Shown piece after piece: positions 1 to 8,874 of a DNA stretch of 64,000 nt (position 1 is the stretch's first letter; each line of letters begins with the position of its first letter). The notes below the pieces were generated by a model, which made no database searches, had not been told where the DNA came from, and worked only from the letters and a program-made list of their open reading frames with translations. Source of the stretch: Candidatus Heteroruminococcus faecigallinarum (GTDB taxonomy: Bacteria > Bacillota > Clostridia > Oscillospirales > Ruminococcaceae); assembly GCA_904387055.1 (NCBI GenBank), contig CAJFKV010000002.1:1-64000 (forward strand), given 5' to 3'. The position numbers and the translations under genes are program-made.

Positions 1-270
1 GGGATGCCCCCTTGGCGAGCTTTCTCCCCTATCTTTCGCGGTCGAAAGATAGGGTCGGGGGGTCCGGGGGGCGAAGCGCCCCCGTCGGGAGGCGGGCCGC
101 AGGCCCGCTCGGGAGAAGGGCGGCGAAGCCGCCCATAGGTTTGTCTCGCAGAGACTACCGGTTCCCACCCGCCCGCGTAAGCTTCTGCAAAGGGGTTAGA
201 AGGGGCGAAGCGCCCCCGCCGGGAGGGCCGGGCGCAGCCCGGCCACGGCAGCGGCGGCGCAGCCGCCTGC
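1..270. repeat. Cluster of eight short GC-rich hairpins
   Basis: Eight perfect or near-perfect stem-loops lie in 270 bases: 27-54 (12-bp stem), 67-83, 92-108, 118-134, 143-155, 202-216, 226-244 and 253-267. Five of them have the trinucleotide loop GCA or GAA closed directly by the stem (GCA at 92, 143, 226 and 253; GAA at 118). Two more read GGGGCG-AAG-CGCCCC. No credible gene overlaps them. The cluster sits just past the stop codon of cysS, so one or more hairpins may end or stabilise that transcript. The number and uniformity of the loops are more like a family of short palindromic repeats. Confidence 0.7.
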
Positions 271-274
271 CTCT

Positions 275-1666
275 TTAGGCCCGGTGCCACTTGACACCCT
301 GGGGGGTGTCCTCCAGAACGATCCCCTGGGCGGCCAGCTGATCCCGGATGGCGTCGGCCGTGGCAAAATCCCGCGCCTTGCGGGCGGCCTGGCGCTTCTC
401 GATCAGCTCCTCCACCTCGCTGTCCAGGCTCTTGGACTGGCGGTTGTATACCAAGCCCAGCACCCCGGTCAGCTCGTCAAACAGATCCATTGCCGCCTGC
501 ACCTCCTTGGCGGGGCGGGGAACTGACAGATGGATGTTGCTCTCCCGCACCAGTTCAAAGACGGCGGAGAGGGCGTCGGCCGTGTTCAGGTCGTCGTCCA
601 TGGCGTCGATAAACTGCTGACGGCGGGCCGCCAGGCTCTCCAGAAACGCGGGGGTCCCGGCCACCGAGTCGTCGGCGTTCTTCAGGGCGAAATCCATGTT
701 GTCCCGGCAGGTATACAGGCGGTCCAGGGCGGCCTGGCACTGCTCGATTACCTCCAGGGAATAGTTGATGGGGCTGCGGTAATGGGCCTGCAGCATCAGA
801 TAGCGGATGGGCTCGTAGCCGAACTTCTCCCCCACCTCACGGACGGTGAAGAAGTTGCCCAGGGATTTGGACATCTTCCGGTTATCCACATTGATATACC
901 CGTTGTGCATCCAGTATCGGGCATAGTCGCCGGGGGCGCAGCACTCGGCCTGGGCAATCTCGTTTTCGTGGTGGGGGAAGATCAGGTCCTGCCCGCCGCA
1001 GTGGATGTCGATGTTATCCCCCAGGTGCTTCTTGATCATCGCGGTGCACTCGATGTGCCAGCCGGGACGGCCGGGGCCCCAGGGGGAATCCCAGCTGGGC
1101 TCCCCGGGCTTGGCAGCCTTCCAGAGGACAAAGTCCAGGGGGTCCTCCTTGCGGCTGTCCACCTCGATGCGGGCGCCCGACTCCAGCTCCTCCAGGGGCT
1201 GGTGGGACAGCTTGCCGTAATCCTTAAACTTCCGGGAACGGAAGTACACATCGCCCCCCGCCTCGTAGCCGTAGCCGGCGTCGATGATCTCCTGCACCAG
1301 CTTGATGATCTGGTCCATCGTCTCGGTGGCCCGGGGGTGGATGGTGGCCGGGCGGACCCCCATCCCCTTCACATCGGTCCAGTACTCCTGAATGTACCGC
1401 TCCGCCACATCCTTTGCGGGGATGCCCTCTTCAATGGACTTCTTGATGATCTTGTCGTCCACGTCGGTAAAGTTCTGGACAAAGGTCACCTGGTAACCCC
1501 GGTACTCCAGATACCGGCGCAGCACGTCAAAGACGCAGATGGGCCGGGCGTTGCCGATGTGGATCAGGTTGTAGACGGTGGGGCCGCAGGCATACATCTT
1601 CACCTTGCCGGGCTCCAGGGTAACAAAGTCTTCCTTTTGACGGGTAAGGGTGTTGAATACTTTCAT
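275..1666 (-). CDS. cysS: Cysteinyl-tRNA synthetase
   Basis: Charges tRNA-Cys with cysteine in the cytoplasm. The 463 residues match the usual length of this class I synthetase. The HIGH-type motif (HIGN) is near residue 37 within PTVYNLIHIGNAR, and the KMSKS loop follows NRKMSKSLGNF. Zn-ligand regions CGPTVYN and WHIECTAM are present. It begins with ATG after a GGAG-like site. cysE lies 97 bp upstream on the same strand, so both genes probably share the cysteine T-box transcript. The hairpin cluster at the window start follows the stop codon. Confidence 0.97.
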   Translation of the reverse strand: MKVFNTLTRQKEDFVTLEPGKVKMYACGPTVYNLIHIGNARPICVFDVLRRYLEYRGYQVTFVQNFTDVDDKIIKKSIEEGIPAKDVAERYIQEYWTDVKGMGVRPATIHPRATETMDQIIKLVQEIIDAGYGYEAGGDVYFRSRKFKDYGKLSHQPLEELESGARIEVDSRKEDPLDFVLWKAAKPGEPSWDSPWGPGRPGWHIECTAMIKKHLGDNIDIHCGGQDLIFPHHENEIAQAECCAPGDYARYWMHNGYINVDNRKMSKSLGNFFTVREVGEKFGYEPIRYLMLQAHYRSPINYSLEVIEQCQAALDRLYTCRDNMDFALKNADDSVAGTPAFLESLAARRQQFIDAMDDDLNTADALSAVFELVRESNIHLSVPRPAKEVQAAMDLFDELTGVLGLVYNRQSKSLDSEVEELIEKRQAARKARDFATADAIRDQLAAQGIVLEDTPQGVKWHRA

Positions 1667-1763
1667 ATCGTTCTCCTTTTCTTCGGCGGATCAGGCAAGG
1701 CCCAGCCGCCGCCGAACGGCTTTGGGCGTCCCCTCCCTCCGGGGGGTCATTGGAAACGGTAGA

Positions 1764-2429
1764 TCAGGCGGAGGTGCGCCGCCGGGTCTCCGCCAGCTCC
1801 TCCTCCAGCAGCCGCAGCTGCTTCTCCAGGCGCTGGATCTGGACCCCCATCCGGCACATCTCCTGGGCCACGGGATCGGGCATGTGGCGGTGGTCCAGGT
1901 TATCGATCTTCTTGCCGTCCCGCCGGACCACCCGGGCCGGGATGCCCACGGCGGTGCAGCCGGCGGGAATCGGCCCCAGGACCACCGCGTTGGCGGCCAC
2001 CTTGGCCCCGGCCCCCACGGTGAAGGGCCCCAGCAGCTTGGCCCCGGCCCCCACCAGCACCCCGTCCTCCAGGGTGGGATGGCGCTTGCCGGTGTCCTTG
2101 CCGGTGCCGCCCAGGGTCACGCCCTGGTAGAGGGTGCAGTTGTCCCCCACCACGGCCGTCTCGCCGATGACAATCCCCGAGCCATGGTCGATCAGGATTC
2201 CCCGGCCGATGGTGGCGCCGGGATGGATCTCCACCCCGGTGAGCCATTTGCCCAGCTGGGAAAGAAAGCGGGCCGCAAAAAACAGCCGGTGCAGGTAACA
2301 CCAATGGGCCACCCGGTAGATCATCAGGGCGTGAAGCCCCGAGTAGAGCAGCAGAACCTCCAGCGCGCTGCGGGCGGCTGGGTCCCGCTCCCGGATGGCA
2401 TTGATGTCCTTGCGCAGACCTTTGAACAC
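1764..2429 (-). CDS. cysE: Serine O-acetyltransferase
   Basis: Transfers acetyl from acetyl-CoA to serine, the first step of cysteine synthesis. The protein is 221 residues: a short helical N-terminal region, then left-handed beta-helix hexapeptide repeats ([19 protein letters not shown] and on) typical of the family, and a Gln/Glu-rich C-terminal coiled coil. The start is GTG at 2429, seven bases after AAGGAGG. The open frame runs further upstream to 2507, but that part has no family similarity. It lies directly downstream of a cysteine T-box and upstream of cysS, so synthesis and charging of cysteine would respond together to uncharged tRNA-Cys. Confidence 0.95.
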   Translation of the reverse strand: MFKGLRKDINAIRERDPAARSALEVLLLYSGLHALMIYRVAHWCYLHRLFFAARFLSQLGKWLTGVEIHPGATIGRGILIDHGSGIVIGETAVVGDNCTLYQGVTLGGTGKDTGKRHPTLEDGVLVGAGAKLLGPFTVGAGAKVAANAVVLGPIPAGCTAVGIPARVVRRDGKKIDNLDHRHMPDPVAQEMCRMGVQIQRLEKQLRLLEEELAETRRRTSA

Positions 2430-2540
2430 AGCAATTCCTCCTTGTTCAGTCGATGGGTAGAATGATGGTAGGATCAGACGGTTGCTGCCAGCGGCCCGGC
2501 GGCCCAAAGGGGCCGGGCGGTTGTGGGAAGATGGTGCAAT

Positions 2541-2579
2541 AAAAAACCGCCTCGCGCCGCATACTGCGACGGAGGCGGG
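2541..2579 (-). terminator. T-box attenuator terminator
   Basis: In the minus-strand RNA, arms CCGCCTC and GAGGCGG with further inner pairing are followed by six U. The T-box motif lies just upstream, as expected for the mutually exclusive antiterminator. Confidence 0.88.
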
Positions 2580-2800
2580 GATTGCCGCGGTTCCACTCCG
2601 GTTTGTTGCTCGGACCCTTAACGCGGGAAACGCCGGGAAGATACTGGGCCCCGCAAACGCGGGACGGGTTCCCCTTCCGGTGCTGGCGGGTGCATTTCCT
2701 CTTTGCGCGGGCCAGGGTCGCTTTCAGCCGGTGACGTCCCCTCTCTGCTGCCCGGTGAGCATTCGTACTTCTCCCGATAAACGCATCGTCTATGGACTAT
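2541..2800 (-). ncRNA. Cysteine-specific T-box leader
   Basis: The minus strand carries the antiterminator T-box motif GGAGTGGAACCGCGG (2585-2599), an AGTA-containing stem I start (about 2770) and a GGCTGAAAG segment typical of stem I. A probable specifier UGC (Cys) sits in the GAAATGCA context at 2692-2694. It ends in a terminator hairpin with a six-U run at 2541-2579. Known T-boxes bind uncharged cognate tRNA and switch from terminator to antiterminator. A Cys specifier fits the downstream cysE-cysS genes exactly. Confidence 0.92.
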
Positions 2801-2808
2801 TTTATGTT

Positions 2809-2837
2809 ACTGTACCACATTCTTGTGCCGAATACAA
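2809..2837 (-). promoter_or_regulatory. Putative promoter of the cysE-cysS T-box transcript
   Basis: TTGTAT (2832-2837), a 17-base spacer and TACAGT (2809-2814) on the minus strand place the start near 2802, at the 5' end of the T-box. This accounts for the gap between cysE and the phosphate transporter gene. Confidence 0.5.
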
Positions 2838-2938
2838 CCCCCAAATTTTCCGTCCCCTTTGGTGAAAAGGGACTATTTCCCCCTTTCCAGTCTTCCCAAA
2901 ACCGCCTCCCGGCATTCCGTTGGGGGGATCTTTCCCGG

Positions 2939-3694
2939 CTACAGAGGCGCCGCAAGCCACCGGGCCAGCAGCCACCCCAGCAGCACGCAGCCGGGAAGGG
3001 TGAGCACCCAGGCCAGGACCATCTCCCCGGCGATCCGCCAGTTGACCCGCTCTCCTCCGCCGGAGGCTGCCGCCCCCAGAATGGCGGCGGTCTTGGCGTG
3101 GGTGGTGCTCACCGGCGCCCCCAGCCCGGTGGAGACGCCCAGGCAGAGGATCCCCGCCAGGTCGGCGGCAAAGCCCTGCTTTCCATCCAGCTGCACCATC
3201 TGCTGGCCCACCGTCCGCACAATTCTTCCTCCTCCCATGGCCGTCCCCAGGGCCATCAGCAGGGCGCAGAGCACCACCGGCAGCGGGCTGTCCGGCGGCC
3301 TCCCGCCCCCGTGGGAGCCCGCCAGCAGCAGGACCCCCAGGAACTTCTGCCCGTCTTGGGCCCCATGGAGAAAGGCCATGGCCGCCGCCCCGGCAATCTG
3401 GCTGCGGCGGAAAAAGGCCTTCTCCCCCCGCCTGCCTTTGGGAAAGCAGCGGTCCAGAAACCGGGCCGCTCCCCAGCCCCCCAGTCCGCCCGCCGCCAGG
3501 GAACCGGCCGTCCCGGCCAGAACCACCAGCCATGGCCCCGGCCGCAGGGCCGAGAACCCTCCCAGCGCCACCGCCTTCTTCATGGGCAGGGCGCCGGTGG
3601 CCACACAGGCGGCAATGGCGTTGGGGGCGTCGGTCCAGCCGTTCACCAGGATCACAGCGAACACCAGGGCCGCCACCGCTCCTTCCCAAAGCAT
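2939..3694 (-). CDS. PiT-family inorganic phosphate transporter, internally shortened
   Basis: Membrane phosphate permease of the PiT family. The N-terminal signature NGWTDAPNAIAACV and the C-terminal half with HGAQDGQK, ADLAGILCL and VSTTHAKT are recognisable. The product from ATG 3694 (after GGGAGGGGGG) is 251 residues, while clostridial relatives are, from memory, about 330. After GALPMKKAVALGG the sequence jumps to SALRPGPWLVVLAGTAGS. The expected next helices and the first P-S-S-H-A-type repeat motif are missing. This looks like an in-frame internal deletion, so function is doubtful. It lies after the merR terminator, and no clear promoter of its own was seen. Confidence 0.85.
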   Translation of the reverse strand: MLWEGAVAALVFAVILVNGWTDAPNAIAACVATGALPMKKAVALGGFSALRPGPWLVVLAGTAGSLAAGGLGGWGAARFLDRCFPKGRRGEKAFFRRSQIAGAAAMAFLHGAQDGQKFLGVLLLAGSHGGGRPPDSPLPVVLCALLMALGTAMGGGRIVRTVGQQMVQLDGKQGFAADLAGILCLGVSTGLGAPVSTTHAKTAAILGAAASGGGERVNWRIAGEMVLAWVLTLPGCVLLGWLLARWLAAPL

Positions 3695-3746
3695 CGTCCC
3701 CCCTCCCTTCCCTCCATCTCTATGTGGACAAAGCCCTGCATATCCG

Positions 3747-3796
3747 AAAAAACAGCGGGAAGGCGCGGGGAGAGCCCTGCTCTCTCCGCGCCTTCC
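3747..3796 (-). terminator. Terminator after merR
   Basis: A 17-bp GC-rich stem (3758-3774 with 3780-3796) is followed on the minus strand by six T at 3747-3752. It separates merR from the phosphate transporter gene. Confidence 0.85.
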
Positions 3797-3816
3797 TGCT
3801 GCCAAAGGGGGAAAAT

Positions 3817-4245
3817 CTATACGATGCCCCGTTCCTTGCCGGTACCGGCAGCGGACCCCCGGTCCGCCAGTTCTCGCAGCCGGGCCTCCGCCGGCGCCAG
3901 CTCCTGCTCATACCGCTCGATCTTGGCATTGAGCCGGTCCAGCGACCGCTGCATCCCCTCCATCCGCTCCATCAGCTGGCGGCGCTGCTCGATCAGCAGC
4001 TCCTTGCGGGCGCCGATCGTCTCGTCTCCCTGGCGGCAGAGGGCCACATAGGCAATGAGGGCTTCAATCTGGATGCCGGAACCCCGCATGCACTTCATCA
4101 TCTCAATCCAGGCGCAGGACACCTCGTCGTAATCCCGCACCCCGCCCTCGGTGCGGGGCACCGGGGGGATCAGACCGATCCGCTCGTAATACCGCAGCGT
4201 ATCGGCGCTCAGGCCGTATCGCTCGCTCACCTGTGAAATGGTCAT
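3817..4245 (-). CDS. MerR-family transcriptional regulator
   Basis: 142-residue regulator. Residues 1-70 form the MerR winged helix (MTISQVSERYGLSADTLRYY, then ERIGLIPPVPRTEGGVRDY). Residues 80-125 form the long dimerisation coiled coil. The C-terminus has no cysteine cluster of a metal sensor, so an NmlR/AdhR-like role is possible but unproven. The start is ATG 4245; the frame is open further upstream but crosses the promoter. Its promoter has the 19-base spacer typical of MerR targets, which indicates autoregulation. The effector is unknown. Confidence 0.92.
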   Translation of the reverse strand: MTISQVSERYGLSADTLRYYERIGLIPPVPRTEGGVRDYDEVSCAWIEMMKCMRGSGIQIEALIAYVALCRQGDETIGARKELLIEQRRQLMERMEGMQRSLDRLNAKIERYEQELAPAEARLRELADRGSAAGTGKERGIV

Positions 4246-4265
4246 ACTATCACTCCTCACCAGGC

Positions 4266-4296
4266 AGTATACTCCCTGTAGTTCCCTCCAGGTCAA
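4266..4296 (-). promoter_or_regulatory. MerR-type promoter with 19-base spacer and operator
   Basis: On the minus strand, TTGACC (4291-4296) and TATACT (4266-4271) are separated by 19 bases, TGGAGGGAACTACAGGGAG. Over-long spacers carrying a partly symmetric CTGGAG/CTACAG operator are the hallmark of promoters that MerR proteins activate by twisting DNA. It lies 20 bases upstream of the merR start. Confidence 0.85.
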
Positions 4297-4316
4297 CCCC
4301 TTTTCGCCAGGAAATG

Positions 4317-4865
4317 TCAGCCTTTTGGAGGAGTGTGCCCGCCCGCCAGATAGTCCAGCAGGGGAGCCAGGCTCGCCCGGTCGGTCCAGTCGCAGACGGT
4401 TCCCCGGGCGCTCAACAGGGCGGCCTCCCACGGCTCCAGGGTCGCCGGGTCCTTCCCCGCCACCGCCCGCTGGAGCCCCCGGCAGAGGGTCCTGTCCAGA
4501 AGGGTCATCCGGGACTCGTCCCAGGCTCCCCGGCCGTAAAAGAGGGGAACCTGGGCCAGCGGCCCGGTCAGGTTCTTCCGGCGCAGCTCCTCCACCGATT
4601 TCTCATCCCAGGGGGAGGCCCCCACGGCAAAGACCGCCACCTGTTTTCCCGCCAGCTGGGACGCCCGCTTCTTCAAGAAGGATACCCCGCCCACCGAGGA
4701 GGCATACACCCCGCCGCAGAGGACCACCGCCCCGTAGGGGGACAGGTCGGGCTTCTCCCCTTTGTCCAGATCGGCCAAGAAAAAACCTGTTTCCTGGGCC
4801 ACCCAGTCGGCGTACCGCCGGGCCGCTCCATATTTGGAGCGGCAGAGAACAATCCCTGTGTTCAA
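4317..4865 (-). CDS. Flavodoxin-domain protein
   Basis: 182-residue protein with a flavodoxin fold: N-terminal beta strand and phosphate-binding loop (IVLCRSKYGAARRYADWV), then VVLCGGVYASSVGG and VAVFAVGASPWDE. It resembles the flavodoxin/HemG-like family whose members bind FMN and shuttle electrons; the substrate cannot be read from sequence. It is the last gene of the apparent rimO-pgsA-flavodoxin unit, 28 bp after pgsA. The merR promoter begins just past its stop codon, so co-regulation by MerR is not implied. Confidence 0.85.
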   Translation of the reverse strand: MNTGIVLCRSKYGAARRYADWVAQETGFFLADLDKGEKPDLSPYGAVVLCGGVYASSVGGVSFLKKRASQLAGKQVAVFAVGASPWDEKSVEELRRKNLTGPLAQVPLFYGRGAWDESRMTLLDRTLCRGLQRAVAGKDPATLEPWEAALLSARGTVCDWTDRASLAPLLDYLAGGHTPPKG

Positions 4866-4893
4866 TGCCGTTTCCTCCTCTCAGGTCCGCCGG

Positions 4894-5436
4894 CTACCGG
4901 TCGGCCAGCAGGGACCGGTTTCCCCACACGTATTCAAACCCGGACACCAGGCTCAGCAGGGTGGCCAGCGCCGCCCCCGCCAGGTACAGGCCGTTCCACC
5001 AGGGGAGCACCCCGGCATAGGCCGCCAGGGAATAGACGATCCACACCATCTGCACCACCGTCTTGGCCTTTCCCAGCTGGCCGGCGGCAATCACCTTCCC
5101 CCCGCTGGCAGCAATCAGCCGCAGGGAGGTCACCAGGAACTCCCGCGCCAGCAGGATGATGACCACCACCCCCGACAGGTCCATCCGCTCCATCATCATC
5201 ACCAGGGCGGACATCACCAGCAGCTTATCGGCCAGCGGGTCCATCAGCTTGCCAAAGTCGGTCACCAGCCCGCGGCTGCGGGCGATCTTCCCGTCCAGAA
5301 GGTCGGTCAGCGAGGCGGCCACAAAGAGGATCAAGGCAGCCAGCCGGGCACCCGGCAGGCTTTCCAGCACCATGGCCGCCACAAAAAAGGGGACCATCAC
5401 CATCCGCAGCATCGTCAGTTTATTGGGCAAATTCAT
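4894..5436 (-). CDS. pgsA: CDP-diacylglycerol-glycerol-3-phosphate 3-phosphatidyltransferase
   Basis: Makes phosphatidylglycerophosphate in the membrane for anionic phospholipid synthesis. The protein is 180 residues with about four to six membrane segments and the CDP-alcohol phosphotransferase signature (DLLDGKIAR, then G-x3-D-x3-D in DFGKLMDPLAD) near residues 45-70. ATG 5436 follows a GGGAGG site. The frame is open far upstream to 5832, but that part is a shadow of rimO. It starts 20 bp after the rimO stop codon, indicating one transcript. Confidence 0.95.
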   Translation of the reverse strand: MNLPNKLTMLRMVMVPFFVAAMVLESLPGARLAALILFVAASLTDLLDGKIARSRGLVTDFGKLMDPLADKLLVMSALVMMMERMDLSGVVVIILLAREFLVTSLRLIAASGGKVIAAGQLGKAKTVVQMVWIVYSLAAYAGVLPWWNGLYLAGAALATLLSLVSGFEYVWGNRSLLADR

Positions 5437-5456
5437 CGCAAGGTTCCTCCCATCCT

Positions 5457-6782
5457 TCAGCAGGCCCGGCCGGTCAGGTCGTAGCCCTCGGTTCCGGTGA
5501 TCTCCACCTGGACAAATTCCCCTTCCCGGCAGGGGCGGCCGCTTGTAAACAGGACCCGGGTGTCGATGTCCGGCGCGTCCATGGGGCTGCGGCCGCAGTA
5601 AAGGCCGGTCTCCTCGTCCATCCCCTCCACCAGTACCGGGAGGGTCTTGCCCACCTGGCTGGCGCTCACCTGGAAAGCGATGGGCATCTGCTCGTTCATC
5701 ACGATCTCGGCCCGGCGGCGCTTTTCCTCCTCGTCCAGCTGGCCGGGCAGCAGCGCCGCGGGGGTACCCTCCTCCTGGGAATAGGCGAAGCAGCCCAGCC
5801 GCTCGAACCGGGCCTCCTTCACAAATCGGCACAGCTCCTCAAAGTCCTCCTCCGTTTCCCCGGGGAAGCCGGCGATGAGGGTGGTGCGCAGGGTGACGCC
5901 GGGGATCTTTTCCCGCACATGGGCCATCAGCCTCAGAAGGCTCTCCCGGTCCCCGGTGCGGTTCATCGCCTTGAGGACCGGGCCGCTGCAGTGCTGCAGG
6001 GGGATGTCGATGTACTTGACGATCTTCTCCTCCCGGGCCATCACCTCCAGCAGCTGGTCGGTGAGGTGATCCGGGTAGCAGTAGAGCACCCGCAGCCACC
6101 GCAGCCCCTCCAGCCTGCACAGCCGGGTGAGGAGCTCCGCCAGGGAATAGGTTCCATACAGGTCCTCCCCGTACCGGCTGGTGTCCTGGGCAATCAGGTT
6201 GATCTCCTGGACCCCTCCGGCGATGAGGCGGCGGGCCTCCTCCACGATGGTTTCCATGGGGCGGCTGCGGAACCGGCCCCGGATCAGGGGGATGGCGCAG
6301 TAGGTGCAGCAGTTGTCACACCCCTCGGCAATCTTCAGATAGGCAAAGTACCCGGGGGTGGTGAGCACCCGCTCCCCCTCCAGAGGCAGGTCGCCCTTGG
6401 GGCCGGAATCCACCACCCGCTCCCCTTCCAGGGCCCGGCGGACCGCCGCCACAATCTCGCTGTTCTTGCCGATGCCCAGGATCACGTCCACCTCGGGGAT
6501 CTGGACGGCCATCTCCTCCCGGTATCGCTCGGCCAGGCAGCCGGTCACCACCACCGCCTTCAGCAGACCCTGCTCCTTCATCTGGCAGAACTCCAGGATC
6601 GTCTCGATGGATTCCCGCTTGGCATCCTCAATAAAGCCGCAGGTATTCACAATCACCACCTGGCACTGGGACGGATCGGCACACAGCTCGTATCCCCCCT
6701 GGCACAGGAGGGACAGCATTATCTCGGCATCCACCTGGTTTTTGGAGCATCCCAGGGACACCATTCCAATCTTGATCGCCAT
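5457..6782 (-). CDS. rimO: Ribosomal protein S12 methylthiotransferase
   Basis: Radical SAM enzyme that methylthiolates an aspartate of ribosomal protein S12. In the 441 residues, the N-terminal UPF0004 domain has three cysteines (LGCSKN, NTCGF, TGCLAER). The radical SAM CxxxCxxC motif is CDNCCTYC near residue 155, and a TRAM domain closes the protein. ATG 6782 follows AAGGAGA; a longer frame upstream begins inside the recX terminator. It heads the unit with pgsA and the flavodoxin gene. Confidence 0.95.
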   Translation of the reverse strand: MAIKIGMVSLGCSKNQVDAEIMLSLLCQGGYELCADPSQCQVVIVNTCGFIEDAKRESIETILEFCQMKEQGLLKAVVVTGCLAERYREEMAVQIPEVDVILGIGKNSEIVAAVRRALEGERVVDSGPKGDLPLEGERVLTTPGYFAYLKIAEGCDNCCTYCAIPLIRGRFRSRPMETIVEEARRLIAGGVQEINLIAQDTSRYGEDLYGTYSLAELLTRLCRLEGLRWLRVLYCYPDHLTDQLLEVMAREEKIVKYIDIPLQHCSGPVLKAMNRTGDRESLLRLMAHVREKIPGVTLRTTLIAGFPGETEEDFEELCRFVKEARFERLGCFAYSQEEGTPAALLPGQLDEEEKRRRAEIVMNEQMPIAFQVSASQVGKTLPVLVEGMDEETGLYCGRSPMDAPDIDTRVLFTSGRPCREGEFVQVEITGTEGYDLTGRAC

Positions 6783-6805
6783 TTTCTTCTCTCCTTCTAC
6801 ACGGC

Positions 6806-6838
6806 AAAAACAGGCCCGGGGCAAAAGGCCCCGGGGCC
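6806..6838 (-). terminator. Terminator of recA-recX
   Basis: On the minus strand, arms GGCCCCGGGGC and GCCCCGGGCC flank CTTTT and are followed by TG and five T (6806-6810). It lies 14 bases past the recX stop codon and ends the recA-recX transcript before rimO. Confidence 0.78.
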
Positions 6839-6851
6839 GCGGTCGTTGTGC

Positions 6852-7480
6852 TTACAGGGAAGGATCCTCCTCCCCCTCCCACTGGGTGTACCGGTTGATG
6901 GCCTGGCGGATCTCCCCATAGGAGTACCCCATTCGCAGCAGGCTGTTGACGGTGCGGCGAAGGCCCTTTTCGTCCCCCAGATACCGGGCGTACTTTCTCT
7001 CCAGCAGCCGGCAAAGGCGTTCTTCCGAGTCCTCCTCCCCCAGGGAATCCACCGCCTGCTGGATCTGCTCCTGGGTAAGGCCCTTCTGGCGGAGGGTCTC
7101 GGCCACCCGGCGGGGGCCGTACCCCTTCAGATGGACCAGGTCGGCCGCCAGGCGGCGGGCATAGTCCTCATCGTCCAGGTATCCCAGCTCCAGCATCCGC
7201 TCCACCGCCGCGGCGGCGGCCCGCTCGTCCACCGACCGGCGCAGCTTGTCATAGAGCTGCCGGCTGGTGTTGGCGGCGTGGGAGAGGATGCGGGCGGCCT
7301 TTTCCACCGCCAGGCGGGTATCGCTCTGGAGGCGGATCTCCTCCAGCTGCCGGGGGGTCACCTCCTGGCCCTCCCGCAGGCCGCTTTGATAGTAGGCGTC
7401 CCCGTGGAGGGCGCACCAGAACTCCCCGTCCACCGTCACCGAGTACCGGCCCCGCTTGGTCTGCTGGATGCGGGTGATGA

Positions 7481-7484
<4 letters not shown>
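6852..7484 (-). CDS. recX: RecX regulatory protein
   Basis: Small helical protein that binds RecA filaments and modulates recombinase activity. It is 210 residues with three RecX three-helix repeats ([54 protein letters not shown]). Its ATG overlaps the recA stop codon by four bases (ATGA), so translation is probably coupled. Gene order recA-recX is widespread. Confidence 0.95.
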
Positions 7485-8590
<1,106 letters not shown>

Positions 8591-8661
8591 AGCGAGACCT
8601 CCGTCTGTCACCAAACTCCGCCCCCTTGGCACCAAGGAGAGGCGGGCGCGTTACCTTCTTC

Positions 8662-8690
8662 AGTATACCCGAAACCGGCGGCAAAAGCAA
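8662..8690 (-). promoter_or_regulatory. recA promoter
   Basis: TTGCTT (8685-8690), a 17-base spacer and TATACT (8662-8667) on the minus strand, about 70 bases upstream of the recA start. Confidence 0.75.
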
Positions 8691-8708
8691 CCGTTTCCAC
8701 GAAGAAAT

Positions 8709-8722
8709 CGAAACTTTGTTCG
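8709..8722. promoter_or_regulatory. Candidate LexA (SOS) box of recA
   Basis: CGAAACTTTGTTCG differs at one position from the gram-positive consensus CGAAC-N4-GTTCG. It lies 18 bases upstream of the recA -35 element. LexA control of recA is well known in firmicutes. No canonical lexA gene is in this window. Confidence 0.55.
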
Positions 8723-8792
8723 TCTCGTTTTGGTTTCTTCCCCTTTCCGTTCCCGGCCCATGGAATTTTTCGGCCGGCTACCCTCTTGCCCC

Positions 8793-8820
8793 TTGACAAG
8801 GGTGCAAAAATCCGTAGAAT
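8793..8820 (+). promoter_or_regulatory. Promoter of the XRE-membrane protein operon
   Basis: TTGACA (8793-8798), a 16-base spacer and TAGAAT (8815-8820) put the start of transcription near 8827. This excludes the ATG at 8821 as a start codon, because it overlaps the promoter. Confidence 0.8.
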
Positions 8821-8856
8821 ATGAAGTATCCTTCACGTGAAGCTTGCTTCATATTC
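8817..8856. promoter_or_regulatory. 40-bp concentric palindromic operator
   Basis: Outer arms GAATATGAAG (8817-8826) and CTTCATATTC (8847-8856) are perfect inverted repeats. Exactly at their centre lies the perfect palindrome CTTCACGTGAAG (8831-8842). Four TGAAG half-sites result. The element overlaps the -10 box and the transcription start, a position for repression, probably by the XRE protein encoded next. Confidence 0.72.
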
Positions 8857-8874
8857 CAGAAAGGGGGACTCCAC

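Noticed and set aside
1-270. CRISPR array
   Set aside because: Stems differ between units, there are no regular spacers and no cas genes.
12-278. 88-residue plus-strand frame at the window start
   Set aside because: It is a translation of the hairpin cluster, with Arg/Gly/Pro-rich low-complexity sequence and no ribosome site.
530-1762. Long plus-strand frame opposite cysS
   Set aside because: Shadow of a GC-rich gene; no domain recognisable. The same applies to the many long antisense frames over rqcH, parC, parE, gdpP, fakA and rarA.
2482-2865. Plus-strand frame over the T-box
   Set aside because: The region is explained by the conserved T-box RNA on the other strand.
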